NCBI GenBank assembly: GCA_002701875.1
Contig: NZWI01000052.1
Coordinates: 1-16,771 of the forward strand
Reading direction: 5' to 3'
Length of the DNA: 16,771 nucleotides
DNA from: Fidelibacterota bacterium
GTDB taxonomy: Bacteria; Fidelibacterota; Marinisomatia; Marinisomatales; TCS55
Position 1 is the stretch's first letter. Each line of letters opens with the position of its first letter. The position numbers were made by a program, and so were the translations under genes. A model generated the notes under the pieces. The model did no database searches and was not told the origin of the DNA. It saw only the letters and a program-made list of their open reading frames with translations. Of the stretch, positions 1 through 7,137 are shown piece after piece.

Positions 1-324
1 CCGAGCATGATCTCCGAAATAGCCATCCTTTTCAGCTCCACAATCTATACCTACAATCTGCCCATCCTTTAAAACTCTATCATTTGGAATTCCATGAACT
101 ACTTCATCATCTACAGATACACATAAGGTTGAAGGAAAACCCATATAGCCCTTAAAAGCTGGACGAGCTCCGCAATTAATAATGAATTCTTCGGCTCTTT
201 GATCTAGTTCAGTAATTTTAGCTCCAGGTTTAACATAATTCGTCAACATATCTAATGTATCTGAAACAATTTGACAACTAGCTGTAATAAACTCAATCTC
301 TCGTTTAGTTCGAATACGAATCAT
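1..324 (-). CDS. map: Methionine aminopeptidase type I, 5' part (cut by window edge)
   Basis: This is the N-terminal 108 residues of a metal-dependent peptidase that removes the initiator methionine from nascent proteins in the cytoplasm. It begins MIRIRTKREIEF and runs in frame to the window edge, so the 3' part lies outside. Visible active-site features are H77 in the VVHGIP motif (E. coli H79) and D94 and D105 in GIDCG and FGDHA, spaced 11 residues apart like the metal ligands D97 and D108 of E. coli. The remaining ligands (one His, two Glu) would lie beyond the edge. The ATG follows the secY stop codon directly, and a strong AGGAGG lies 9 nt upstream inside secY. No adk gene separates it from secY. 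The residue after the second aspartate is His, where small residues (Thr, Ser or Ala) are more usual. The family assignment is secure. Confidence 0.95.
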   Translation of the reverse strand, partial: MIRIRTKREIEFITASCQIVSDTLDMLTNYVKPGAKITELDQRAEEFIINCGARPAFKGYMGFPSTLCVSVDDEVVHGIPNDRVLKDGQIVGIDCGAEKDGYFGDHAR

Positions 325-1653
325 TTACATGCGCCTCCTACCACGGATTTTACCTTTGGTTAGAAATCCATCATAATGGCGGCTCATTAAATGTGATTCG
401 ATTTGTTGTAATGTATCCAATGCCACTCCAACAATAATTAGCAAACTAGTACCTCCAAAAAAAGAAGCCAAATCATAACTAACATCCATGGACTGCATAA
501 GTATATAAGGGAAAATGGCAACCAGTGCTAACGCAAAAGAACCTGGTAAAGTAACTCGTGACAATATGTTATCAATATATTCAGCTGTTTTTTTCCCAGG
601 CCTAATTCCAGGAATAAATCCACCATGTTGTTTCATCTGCTGTGATACTTGTGTAGGATCAAACGCAATTGCAGTATAAAAATAAGTGAAAAACACAATC
701 ATTATTCCAAAAATGAACCAATAAAACGGATGATCAAATGAGAACCATCTTATTACACCTTGCATAAAATCATTATCGCTAAAGAATGTTGCTATTGTGC
801 TTGGTATAAACATAATGGATTGAGCAAAAATAATTGGCATTACGCCAGCTGTATTAACTTTTAATGGAATATGGGTTGATTGGCCACCATAAACTTTACG
901 ACCAACAACTCTTTTTGCATATGAAACAGGGATCTTTCTAGTTCCTTGAGTAAGAAGAACAACAAAAGCAATCACAACAAACATTATTCCTATTAAAATA
1001 ACTTCGCTCAACAGACCTCTTACACCTTCACTTATAAGAGCAATTTCACTCACTATTACATTAGGAAGGCCCGATACAATCCCTACCATAATAATCAATG
1101 AAATCCCATTGCCAATACCTCTTTCAGTAATTCTTTCACCTAGCCACATAAGTAAAACGGTACCGGTGATTAAACTAACAGTTCCTGTAAAAATAAAACT
1201 AAATCCTGGATTAATAACTACTGATTGACCACCTGAAGACATTGAAGGTAAAAATACGGCAACAATACCATAAGCCTGCATTGCTGAAATCAAAACCGTA
1301 AGATATCGTGTTATTTGTGTGATTTTTTTGCGGCCTGCTTCGCCTTCTTTCTGTAATCTCTGAAAATATGGAACAACCGTACTCATTAGTTGAATAATAA
1401 TCGATGCTGATATATACGGCATGATACCCAAGGCAAATAAAGTAGCTTTTTCAAATGCTCCACCTGCAAAAAGATTATAAAGGCCAAGTAAAGTGTTCTG
1501 ATATCCTTGAAATGCAGCTGAAAGTGCATTTGCATCAATACCTGGAATCGGAATATGGGCTCCTAAACGAACTGATACAAGCACGCCAAGTGTAAATAAT
1601 ACACGTTTCCTTAAATCAGGAATAGCAAAAATATTTTTGATTTTATCAATCAC
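325..1653 (-). CDS. secY: Preprotein translocase channel subunit SecY
   Basis: This 442-residue inner-membrane protein forms the SecYEG channel for secreted and membrane proteins. The length is typical, and about ten hydrophobic segments run from residue 15 to residue 415. Recognisable family motifs are GIMPYISASIIIQLM (about 77-91), WLGERITERGIGNGISLII (170-188) and the last helix GGTSLLIIVGVALDT (400-414). The cytosolic loop around 238-260, rich in Arg and Lys, matches the ribosome- and SecA-binding loop region. The tail is strongly basic (KIRGRRRM). The start codon is GTG, not ATG: it shares one base with the rplO stop (TAGTG) and is preceded by GGAG with a 5-nt spacer. Its position last among the spc ribosomal genes is the standard bacterial arrangement. 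Confidence 0.97.
   Translation of the reverse strand: MIDKIKNIFAIPDLRKRVLFTLGVLVSVRLGAHIPIPGIDANALSAAFQGYQNTLLGLYNLFAGGAFEKATLFALGIMPYISASIIIQLMSTVVPYFQRLQKEGEAGRKKITQITRYLTVLISAMQAYGIVAVFLPSMSSGGQSVVINPGFSFIFTGTVSLITGTVLLMWLGERITERGIGNGISLIIMVGIVSGLPNVIVSEIALISEGVRGLLSEVILIGIMFVVIAFVVLLTQGTRKIPVSYAKRVVGRKVYGGQSTHIPLKVNTAGVMPIIFAQSIMFIPSTIATFFSDNDFMQGVIRWFSFDHPFYWFIFGIMIVFFTYFYTAIAFDPTQVSQQMKQHGGFIPGIRPGKKTAEYIDNILSRVTLPGSFALALVAIFPYILMQSMDVSYDLASFFGGTSLLIIVGVALDTLQQIESHLMSRHYDGFLTKGKIRGRRRM
334..339 (-). promoter_or_regulatory. Shine-Dalgarno of map inside the secY 3' end
   Basis: AGGAGG is read on the minus strand 9 nt before the map ATG. It is formed by two tandem AGG arginine codons of the basic SecY tail, just before the secY stop. 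It supports this map start and close coupling of map translation to secY. Confidence 0.75.
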
Positions 1654-2093
1654 TATTGCTCCGTAACCTTCCCACCAGCTTTCGTAATTTTTTCTTTTGC
1701 TGAATTGCTAAAAGCATTAGCAATCACATCCAGTTTTTTATTTAATTTACCATTACCTAAAATTTTAATAGGGCGCATCGCATGCTTAACTAGACCATTA
1801 TCCTTTAGAACATTTGCATCAACTAAACCTTCATTTAAACTTTCTAGATCAGCAATATTTACTACTTGAAATTCTTTTTTAAACAAATAATTAGAGAATC
1901 CACGTTTCGGTAAGCGACGATGAAGCGGCATTTGGCCACCTTCAAACCAAGCTCGATGCTTCGAGCCTGATCGAGAATGATATCCTTTGTCTCCTCTACC
2001 AGCATTCCTCCCTAATCCGGAGCCATGGCCACGACCTACACGTTTTTTACTGCTTGTTGCTCCATTTGATGGTTTTAATTCACCAAGCTTCAT
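1653..2093 (-). CDS. rplO: 50S ribosomal protein L15
   Basis: This 146-residue late-assembly protein of the large subunit binds 23S rRNA. The N-terminal half is the glycine- and arginine-rich extension that threads through rRNA, with the signature [21 protein letters not shown] at about residues 17-37 and [16 protein letters not shown] at about 51-66. The C-terminal half is the globular domain, ending [12 protein letters not shown]. The ATG overlaps the rpmD stop by one base (TAATG), and GAGGA lies about 6 nt upstream. The stop in turn overlaps the secY GTG. Length and sequence are ordinary. Confidence 0.97.
   Translation of the reverse strand: MKLGELKPSNGATSSKKRVGRGHGSGLGRNAGRGDKGYHSRSGSKHRAWFEGGQMPLHRRLPKRGFSNYLFKKEFQVVNIADLESLNEGLVDANVLKDNGLVKHAMRPIKILGNGKLNKKLDVIANAFSNSAKEKITKAGGKVTEQ
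1659..1662 (-). promoter_or_regulatory. Shine-Dalgarno fixing the secY GTG start
   Basis: GGAG lies 5 nt upstream of the GTG. There is no in-frame ATG nearby that would keep the conserved N-terminus (MIDKIKNIFAIPDLRKR), so this site decides the start. Confidence 0.6.
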
Positions 2094-2281
2094 TAGGATT
2101 CCTCAACCTTAACTAAGAAACTAACTTTATCTATCATACCTCTTATAGCTGCTGAATCTTTCTTATGAACAGTTTGATTCATTTTTCTTAGACCAAGAGC
2201 TTTTAAAGTCAATTTTGCTTTCTTTTTATAACCAATTTGACTTTTTATTTGAGTGATTGATAAGTTTTTCGCTTTGGCCAT
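2093..2281 (-). CDS. rpmD: 50S ribosomal protein L30
   Basis: This small 62-residue large-subunit protein has the usual bacterial L30 length. It shows the expected pattern: a first strand ([12 protein letters not shown]), a basic helix with [16 protein letters not shown], which is the L30 signature region (about 23-39), and a C-terminal helix and strand ending [10 protein letters not shown]. It sits between rpsE (2 nt upstream) and rplO (1-nt overlap), its normal place in the spc cluster. A GAGG motif lies about 13 nt before the ATG, which is far for a Shine-Dalgarno, so translation may depend on coupling to rpsE. Confidence 0.95.
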   Translation of the reverse strand: MAKAKNLSITQIKSQIGYKKKAKLTLKALGLRKMNQTVHKKDSAAIRGMIDKVSFLVKVEES

Positions 2282-2283
2282 TA

Positions 2284-2781
2284 CTAGTTAAAAACCTCTT
2301 TTATTGTGATCCCTCGCTTATTTGCAATACTTACAACATCCATGAGATTGGTCAAAGCTTTCATCGTAGCTTTAGTTACATTTAATTGATTATTTGAACC
2401 GAATCTTTTTGTTAAGATATTTTGAATTCCTACCTGTTCCATTAATGCTCTTACTGCTGATCCTGCAATAATTCCAGTTCCTGGCGAAGCAGGCTTTAGC
2501 ATAACTTGACTTGCGCCATAACGAGAAACAATTTTATGTGGTATAGTTTTGTTAACTAAATTTATTTTAACTATGTTCTGTTTGGCTTCTTCCTTAGCTT
2601 TGCTTATTGCCGTCATTACTTCTCCAGCTTTTCCTTGACCAATGCCGACGTGCCCATTGCCGTCTCCAATTGCGACCAATGCGCCAAATCTAAAATTCTT
2701 TCCTCTAGAAGTCACCTTTGAGACTCGGGTTACTCGAATAACTGATTCTTCTTTTAAATCTAACTCAGCAGGATTAATCAT
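2284..2781 (-). CDS. rpsE: 30S ribosomal protein S5
   Basis: This 165-residue small-subunit protein takes part in decoding fidelity and lines the mRNA entry channel. The N-terminal double-stranded-RNA-binding-like domain holds VTRVSKVTSRGKNFRFGALVAIGDGNGHVGIG (about 17-48), which includes the loop associated with spectinomycin resistance in other bacteria. It looks wild type in layout, with no deletion. The C-terminal domain contains PASPGTGIIAGSAVRALMEQVGI (about 98-120). An 18-nt gap separates it from rplR, one of the larger spacers in the cluster, and a GGAAAG motif lies just before the ATG. Length is typical. Confidence 0.97.
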   Translation of the reverse strand: MINPAELDLKEESVIRVTRVSKVTSRGKNFRFGALVAIGDGNGHVGIGQGKAGEVMTAISKAKEEAKQNIVKINLVNKTIPHKIVSRYGASQVMLKPASPGTGIIAGSAVRALMEQVGIQNILTKRFGSNNQLNVTKATMKALTNLMDVVSIANKRGITIKEVFN

Positions 2782-2799
2782 AATATTCTTTCCATCTTT

Positions 2800-3171
2800 T
2801 TAAAATTTTAGGCCAGCTTCTCTCGCAGCTTCTGCGACAGCTTTAACACGACCATGATAAGGATATCCATTCCTATCAAATACAACTTTATTAACTTTAT
2901 TATTTATTGCTCGCTCCGCCAAAACCTTGCCAACTGTAGAGCTAATTTCAATTTTAGATTTTGTTTTGGCTATTTCTTTTTGCAATGACTTTTCATTTGA
3001 TGATGCAGAAACAAGAGTCGCACCTTTATGATCATCTATAATTTGCACACTAATATGCTTGCTTGATCGATATACAACCATACGCAAGCGTTCAAAATGA
3101 AACATATTATCTCTCTTGCTTCGATTTCGTCTACGTTCGTTGCGTACATTTTTTAATGATATATTTTTCAT
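2800..3171 (-). CDS. rplR: 50S ribosomal protein L18
   Basis: This 123-residue 5S-rRNA-binding protein forms, with L5, part of the central protuberance. It has the flexible basic N-terminus (NVRNERRRNRSKRDN, about 8-22), followed by the conserved core RLRMVVYRSSKHISVQIIDDHKG (about 28-50). It ends with the family C-terminus FDRNGYPYHGRVKAVAEAAREAGLKF, a very recognisable L18 signature. The ATG overlaps the rplF stop by one base (TAATG), with GGAG about 10 nt upstream. Confidence 0.97.
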   Translation of the reverse strand: MKNISLKNVRNERRRNRSKRDNMFHFERLRMVVYRSSKHISVQIIDDHKGATLVSASSNEKSLQKEIAKTKSKIEISSTVGKVLAERAINNKVNKVVFDRNGYPYHGRVKAVAEAAREAGLKF

Positions 3172-3716
3172 TACGCAGTTACTCCACCAACAGTTTTACC
3201 TTGCTTCGATCTTACATATTCATCTTTATAACGAATTCCTTTACCTTTATATGGCTCAGGCTTTCTAAAAGAACGAATTTTTGCTGCAACTTCACCCACT
3301 AATTGTTTATTTATTCCACTAACAATTAGCTCCGTTTTATTTGCTTTAATTTCAATTCCTTCTGGGGGCTCAAAATATATTTCGTGTGAATATCCTAATT
3401 GGAGTACTAGATATTTACCTTGCATATTAGCTTGATAGCCAACTCCTCGTATTTCTAATTCTTTTGTAAATCCTTCAGTGACTCCATGAACACCATTTGA
3501 GATTAATTGACGGGTAGTGCCATGTAAAGATCGATGACTTCTTGAGTCAGAAGGCCTCTCAACCGAGAGATTCCCATCAGATTGAGTAACTTTCATGTCT
3601 TCATGGTACGGGACAAGGATGTTGCCTTTAGGACCTTTAATATCTACTCGATTAGCGCTTAGCGTTATGCTAACAGCTTCTGGTATTTCTATATTCATTT
3701 GACCTATTCTTGACAT
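3171..3716 (-). CDS. rplF: 50S ribosomal protein L6
   Basis: This 181-residue large-subunit protein lies near the factor-binding site. It has two repeated L6 domains, the second ending in the signature KPEPYKGKGIRYKDEYV. The open frame extends 15 codons further upstream (to 3761), but that extension (MVLVVKSFARFGNS) overlaps the conserved 3' end of rpsH and matches nothing in L6. The family N-terminus is MSRIGQMNIEIPEAV, so I place the start at 3716, which leaves a 7-nt gap after rpsH and gives the normal length. The Shine-Dalgarno is weak, so coupling to rpsH is likely. Confidence 0.94.
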   Translation of the reverse strand: MSRIGQMNIEIPEAVSITLSANRVDIKGPKGNILVPYHEDMKVTQSDGNLSVERPSDSRSHRSLHGTTRQLISNGVHGVTEGFTKELEIRGVGYQANMQGKYLVLQLGYSHEIYFEPPEGIEIKANKTELIVSGINKQLVGEVAAKIRSFRKPEPYKGKGIRYKDEYVRSKQGKTVGGVTA

Positions 3717-3723
3717 AATACTG

Positions 3724-4122
3724 TTACCAAACCTTGCAAAGGATTTCACCACCAACACCAAAACGTTTAGCAGTTTTATTTGAAATCACACCTTTTGAAG
3801 TTGACAATATTGAGATACCTAATCCATCTAAAACCCGAGGTATCTCACCACTACCAACATAAACTCTTAGTCCAGGCTTACTTACCCTCTCAATACCTGA
3901 TATAACAGTTTCTCCTTTTCTATCGTATTTAATGAAGACCCGAATTAGAGACTTAACACCATTTTGGATAAACATAAAATCTTTAATGTAACTTTCTTCT
4001 TTTAAAATAAATGCGATACGCTTCTTCAGATTAGACGATGGAATATCAACAAATCTTTTATCTACAGCCATTCCATTTCGAATCCGAGTTATCATATCAG
4101 CAATTGGATCAGTCATTGACAT
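3724..4122 (-). CDS. rpsH: 30S ribosomal protein S8
   Basis: This 132-residue primary 16S-rRNA-binding protein organises the central domain of the small subunit. In E. coli it also represses the spc operon. It begins MSMTDPIADMITRIRN and ends with the S8 signature STSKGVISNKTAKRFGVGGEILCKVW, in which the C-terminal aromatic residue is conserved. Two ATGs are possible (residues 1 and 3). The first is favoured because AGGAG lies 6 nt before it, an ideal spacing, against 12 nt for the second. It is separated from rpsN by 9 nt. Confidence 0.97.
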   Translation of the reverse strand: MSMTDPIADMITRIRNGMAVDKRFVDIPSSNLKKRIAFILKEESYIKDFMFIQNGVKSLIRVFIKYDRKGETVISGIERVSKPGLRVYVGSGEIPRVLDGLGISILSTSKGVISNKTAKRFGVGGEILCKVW

Positions 4123-4128
4123 ATCAAT

Positions 4129-4133
4129 CTCCT
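4129..4133 (-). promoter_or_regulatory. Shine-Dalgarno of rpsH
   Basis: AGGAG overlaps the TAG stop of rpsN and lies 6 nt before the first rpsH ATG. It decides between the two closely spaced ATGs. Confidence 0.6.
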
Positions 4134-4317
4134 ACCAGCTTGCCTTTGTGACACCAGGAATCTCACCCCTAAGAGCCATTTCTCTAAAACAAATACGACA
4201 CAATCCAAATTTTCTCAAATAACCATCTGGTCGCCCACAACTAAAACAACGATTATAAGCACGAGTACTAAACTTGGCTTTTCTTTTTGACTTAACAACG
4301 AGCGCTTTTCTAGCCAT
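4132..4317 (-). CDS. rpsN: 30S ribosomal protein S14, zinc-ribbon type
   Basis: This 61-residue small-subunit head protein is the short C+ form. It has two CxxC pairs, C24/C27 and C40/C43, in [25 protein letters not shown], which should bind one zinc ion. The longer zinc-free paralogue (about 100 residues, as in E. coli) is not present here. The C-terminus [11 protein letters not shown] is the family signature. The ATG lies inside the 3' end of rplE (8-nt overlap including the rplE stop), with GAGG about 6 nt upstream. It sits between rplE and rpsH, the standard spc order. Confidence 0.97.
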   Translation of the reverse strand: MARKALVVKSKRKAKFSTRAYNRCFSCGRPDGYLRKFGLCRICFREMALRGEIPGVTKASW

Positions 4318-4912
4318 CAGATACCTCAGCTTTTTCTTTTACAGGTTTTTCCTTTAGAGGAAGTCCAATAAGTTTTAATAACCAATATGATTCGTCATTT
4401 GAATTAGCTGATGTCAAAAACGTGACATCCATTCCTCTAACACTATCAATTTTATCATAATCAATTTCAGTAAAAATTATTTGCTCTTTTACACCAAAAG
4501 AGTAATTCCCTCTACCATCAAACGATTTAAATGATAGTCCGCGAAAATCACGTGTTCGAGGTAACGCTATACTAATTAACCTTTCCATAAAATCATACAT
4601 TCTATTCCCACGTAGAGTTACTTTACATCCTACCGGAAACCCTTTTCGAATTTTAAAATTTGAAATATCTTTTTTTGAAAGTGTTGTTACCGGCTTCTGA
4701 CCAGTGATCAAAGTTAACTCTTGGATAGCACTTTCTAATTTTTTCGGATTATCCTTCGCGTCTCCAATTCCCATATTTAATGAAATTTGTGTTAGCATAG
4801 GTACTTCCATAACGTTTTTATAATTAAAACGCTCAGTCATAGATGAAACGACATCTTCCAAATACTTTTTTTTAAGATATGGTACTGTTTTATTTATTTT
4901 CTTATCAACCAT
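4310..4912 (-). CDS. rplE: 50S ribosomal protein L5
   Basis: This 200-residue 5S-rRNA-binding protein sits in the central protuberance and contacts P-site tRNA. Recognisable blocks are [26 protein letters not shown] (about 37-62), [34 protein letters not shown] (about 69-102), the [11 protein letters not shown] segment and the [10 protein letters not shown] block. It is roughly 20 residues longer than the common 179-187 because of a charged tail ([17 protein letters not shown]) after the normal end of the domain. The end of that tail overlaps the rpsN start by 8 nt. The start is ATG, 2 nt after the rplX stop, with only a weak GAGA upstream. Confidence 0.97.
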   Translation of the reverse strand: MVDKKINKTVPYLKKKYLEDVVSSMTERFNYKNVMEVPMLTQISLNMGIGDAKDNPKKLESAIQELTLITGQKPVTTLSKKDISNFKIRKGFPVGCKVTLRGNRMYDFMERLISIALPRTRDFRGLSFKSFDGRGNYSFGVKEQIIFTEIDYDKIDSVRGMDVTFLTSANSNDESYWLLKLIGLPLKEKPVKEKAEVSDG

Positions 4913-4914
4913 AA

Positions 4915-5223
4915 TTATAAACTAATCTCATCACCAGTTTTTATTGCGATCCTAACTTTCGATCCATCATCTAACTTCTTATAGCCAATCCTGGTAGGCT
5001 TTCCACTATGGATTAACATAACATTTGAAATGTGAATAGAACCTTCTCTTTCTACTATTCCACCTTGAGGATTATCTTGTGTTGGTTTTGTATGGCGCTT
5101 TATTAAGTTTACTCCTTCAATAATAACTCGTTCTTTTTGAGGGTGGACATAAAGTAGTTTACCTTCTTTCCCTTTATGATTCCCGCTAATCACTTTAACA
5201 TTCATTCCAGTTTTAAGATGCAT
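4915..5223 (-). CDS. rplX: 50S ribosomal protein L24
   Basis: This 102-residue assembly initiator binds early to the 5' end of 23S rRNA. The N-terminal KOW motif is clear at [20 protein letters not shown] (about 7-26), followed by [32 protein letters not shown] (about 37-68). The ATG overlaps the rplN stop by one base (TAATG) and is preceded by GGAGG with a 7-nt spacer, one of the better ribosome-binding sites in the window. Length is normal. Confidence 0.97.
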   Translation of the reverse strand: MHLKTGMNVKVISGNHKGKEGKLLYVHPQKERVIIEGVNLIKRHTKPTQDNPQGGIVEREGSIHISNVMLIHSGKPTRIGYKKLDDGSKVRIAIKTGDEISL

Positions 5224-5591
5224 TAGATAACCTCCGGTGCCATTGATACAATTTTCATATATCCACTATCACGTAGCTCACGCGCAACTGGGCCTAGGAC
5301 TCTAGTCCCACGAGGCTCACCAGCTTCGTTTAGTAACACTGCCGCATTATCATCAAAACGTATGTAAGATCCATCTGAACGTCGAACTTCTTTTTTTGTC
5401 CGAACGACTACTGCTCTAGTAACTTGCCCCTTCTTAACCATACCATCAGGCATTGCTTGTTTCACCGTAACCACTATAAGATCGCCAATAGAAGCATATC
5501 TTCTACGACTTCCGCCTAAAACTTTAAAGCAGAGTACTTCGCGTGCTCCTGAATTATCAGCTACTTTTAATCTTGTTTCTTGTTGAATCAT
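5223..5591 (-). CDS. rplN: 50S ribosomal protein L14
   Basis: This 122-residue, highly conserved large-subunit protein is at the intersubunit bridge and contacts L19 and 16S rRNA. The sequence starts [27 protein letters not shown] and continues with the L14 signature region [29 protein letters not shown] (about 61-89). It ends [29 protein letters not shown]. Length is exactly that usual for bacteria. A 6-nt gap follows rpsQ, and no clear Shine-Dalgarno is visible. Confidence 0.98.
   Translation of the reverse strand: MIQQETRLKVADNSGAREVLCFKVLGGSRRRYASIGDLIVVTVKQAMPDGMVKKGQVTRAVVVRTKKEVRRSDGSYIRFDDNAAVLLNEAGEPRGTRVLGPVARELRDSGYMKIVSMAPEVI
5231..5235 (-). promoter_or_regulatory. Shine-Dalgarno of rplX inside the rplN 3' end
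   Basis: GGAGG lies 7 nt before the rplX ATG, within the last codons of rplN. Together with the 1-nt overlap it allows both new initiation and coupled reinitiation. Confidence 0.6.
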
Positions 5592-5597
5592 TATTAA

Positions 5598-5861
5598 TTA
5601 TCCAATTTTGATCGATTCTCTAATAATTTCACCAACATACCATCTTTTTCTTTTACTCATTGGACGCATAGAATTTATTTTTACTATATCTCCAATTTTT
5701 GGTTGAACTGATTTAACGTGCGCTAAAACCTTTTTACTGCGTTTGACATACTTACCATAAACGGGATGAGGAATTTTTCTGGTAATCTGGACAACAACTG
5801 TTTTTTCCATTTTATCACTTAATACTTCCCCAGTCATTGTTTGTTTCTTTCTTAAATCCAT
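5598..5861 (-). CDS. rpsQ: 30S ribosomal protein S17
   Basis: This 87-residue OB-fold protein is a primary binder of the 5' domain of 16S rRNA. It shows the family pattern: KKQTMTGEVLSDKMEKTVVVQITRKIPHPVYGKYVKRSKKVLAH (about 5-48), then GDIVKINSMRPMSKRKRWYVGEIIRES near the C-terminus. It lies 3 nt after rpmC. No convincing Shine-Dalgarno precedes the ATG, so coupling to rpmC is likely. Confidence 0.97.
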   Translation of the reverse strand: MDLRKKQTMTGEVLSDKMEKTVVVQITRKIPHPVYGKYVKRSKKVLAHVKSVQPKIGDIVKINSMRPMSKRKRWYVGEIIRESIKIG

Positions 5862-5864
5862 AAA

Positions 5865-6080
5865 TTATTTTTTATCCTTATTGCCACGCAAACCTAAATC
5901 AAATTCTTTCATTATTGTTTTTAATTGAGCAATGTCTTTTTTTAATGATTTTATTTGCAAAGGATCTTCAAGTTGCTGCATTGCTTTTTGAAATTTCAAG
6001 TTTTGTAATGCTTCTTCATTATCTGTAATCATAGTAGATAAATCCAAAATATCTAAATTATTTAAGTCTCTTTTCTTCAT
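5865..6080 (-). CDS. rpmC: 50S ribosomal protein L29
   Basis: This 71-residue protein is located at the exit of the peptide tunnel, where trigger factor and other nascent-chain factors dock beside L23. It is predicted to be two antiparallel helices. The segment LDLSTMITDNEEALQNLKFQKAMQQLEDPLQIKSLKKDIAQLKTIMKE (about 13-60) matches the L29 pattern, including the LKFQKAMQQLEDP core. The end is basic (LRGNKDKK). The ATG overlaps the rplP stop by one base (TAATG). L29 diverges easily, so identity rests partly on its position between rplP and rpsQ. Confidence 0.94.
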   Translation of the reverse strand: MKKRDLNNLDILDLSTMITDNEEALQNLKFQKAMQQLEDPLQIKSLKKDIAQLKTIMKEFDLGLRGNKDKK

Positions 6081-6493
6081 TATACTTCTCTACGATTCAC
6101 TACTTTAGTTTTAATAGGTAACTTATGAGAAGCATTATGGAAGGCTTCTTCTGCGCCTGCTCTATCAACTCCCTCTACTTCAAATAAAATACGCCCTGGC
6201 TTTACAACAGCCACCCAATATTCTGGAGTTCCTTTACCCTTACCCATTCTAGTCTCTGCAGGTTTTTTAGTAATAGGCTTATCAGGAAAAATACGAATCC
6301 ACATTTTACCAACCTTACGAACAACGCGAGTAATTGATATACGGCATGCTTCGATTTGACGACTTGTTATCCATCCCGGCTCCATTGCTTTCAAACCATA
6401 CGATCCAAAGGCAACATACTCTCCTCCTTTAGCAGTCCCTCTAGTATTTCCTCTATGGTGTTTTCTAAACTTTGTTTTTTTTGGTTCAAGCAT
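6080..6493 (-). CDS. rplP: 50S ribosomal protein L16
   Basis: This 137-residue protein sits at the A site and helps shape the peptidyl-transferase region. The N-terminus [23 protein letters not shown] is typical. The conserved stretch [34 protein letters not shown] (about 67-100) contains the arginine in ETRMGKGKG that corresponds to the hydroxylated R81 of E. coli L16. Whether the modification occurs here cannot be seen. A moderate AGGA lies about 8 nt before the ATG, and the gap from rpsC is 3 nt. Confidence 0.97.
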   Translation of the reverse strand: MLEPKKTKFRKHHRGNTRGTAKGGEYVAFGSYGLKAMEPGWITSRQIEACRISITRVVRKVGKMWIRIFPDKPITKKPAETRMGKGKGTPEYWVAVVKPGRILFEVEGVDRAGAEEAFHNASHKLPIKTKVVNRREV

Positions 6494-6496
6494 TAC

Positions 6497-7126
6497 TTAT
6501 TTCCTAGATGACTCTCCATTACATATCCATACTTTAATTCCTATTATACCATACTGAGTTTGCGCTTCAGTTAGAACATAATCTATATCTGCACGTAAAG
6601 TATGTAAGGGTACACGGCCTTGAGAAAATTTTTCACTACGTGCGATTTCCACACCTCCAAGACGACCAGCAACGTTAATTCTTATTCCTTCGGCACCCAT
6701 ACGCATCGTGGATTGGATAGCTTTATTAACAACACGACGGTAAGAAACTTTTTTCATTAATTGATGTGCGATATTAGATCCTACTAGGGCAGCATCCAAC
6801 TCAGGTCTTTTTACTTCAGAAATATTAACCTGTACGTTTTTATCAGTTAACTGTTTTATCTCATCTTTTAACCTATTTACCTCTTCTCCACCTTTTCCAA
6901 TAACTATCCCAGGGCGAGCCGTATAAATGGTGACAGTTACAGTTTTTGATGAGCGACTGATTTCAACGCGCGATATTCCCGCATTTGGAAGACGAGCTTT
7001 TAAATATCTGCGGACCCTCAAATCTTCTTCAAGTCCAATTGTAAAACTTTTATCTGCAAACCATGTAGAGCGCCAATTTTTATTAACTTGCAATCTAAAA
7101 CCAACTGGATGAGTTTTTTGTCCCAA
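6497..7126 (-). CDS. rpsC: 30S ribosomal protein S3 (TTG start)
   Basis: This 209-residue protein sits at the mRNA entry site. It contains a type II KH RNA-binding domain with the GKGG loop at residues 77-80, and the basic SYRRVVNKAIQ helix (about 128-138), which is the mRNA-unwinding surface in E. coli. The open frame can be extended to an ATG at 7159, but that adds MCLIKRIKEGH, which is foreign to S3 and overlaps rplV by 23 nt. The family begins M-GQKTHPVGFRL, and exactly there a TTG codon (7126-7124) follows AGGAGG with a 5-nt spacer. I therefore choose TTG. The C-terminus is short (ends YGIIGIKVWICNGESSRK) and lacks the variable tail of longer homologues. Confidence 0.93.
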   Translation of the reverse strand: MGQKTHPVGFRLQVNKNWRSTWFADKSFTIGLEEDLRVRRYLKARLPNAGISRVEISRSSKTVTVTIYTARPGIVIGKGGEEVNRLKDEIKQLTDKNVQVNISEVKRPELDAALVGSNIAHQLMKKVSYRRVVNKAIQSTMRMGAEGIRINVAGRLGGVEIARSEKFSQGRVPLHTLRADIDYVLTEAQTQYGIIGIKVWICNGESSRK

Positions 7127-7131
7127 ATGGC

Positions 7132-7137
7132 CCTCCT
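7132..7137 (-). promoter_or_regulatory. Shine-Dalgarno fixing the rpsC TTG start
   Basis: AGGAGG begins inside the TAA stop of rplV and lies 5 nt before the TTG. It is one of the strongest ribosome-binding sites in the window and excludes the upstream ATG, which lies before it. Confidence 0.75.

Noticed and set aside
3063..3302. Open frame of 79 codons on the plus strand across the rplF-rplR junction
   Set aside because: It is antisense to two ribosomal genes, has no upstream ribosome-binding site or gap, and has a composition typical of a shadow frame.
3717..3761. Upstream extension of rplF giving a 196-residue protein
   Set aside because: The added residues overlap the conserved end of rpsH and are not part of the L6 family. 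The start MSRIGQMNIEIPEAV fits length and homology.
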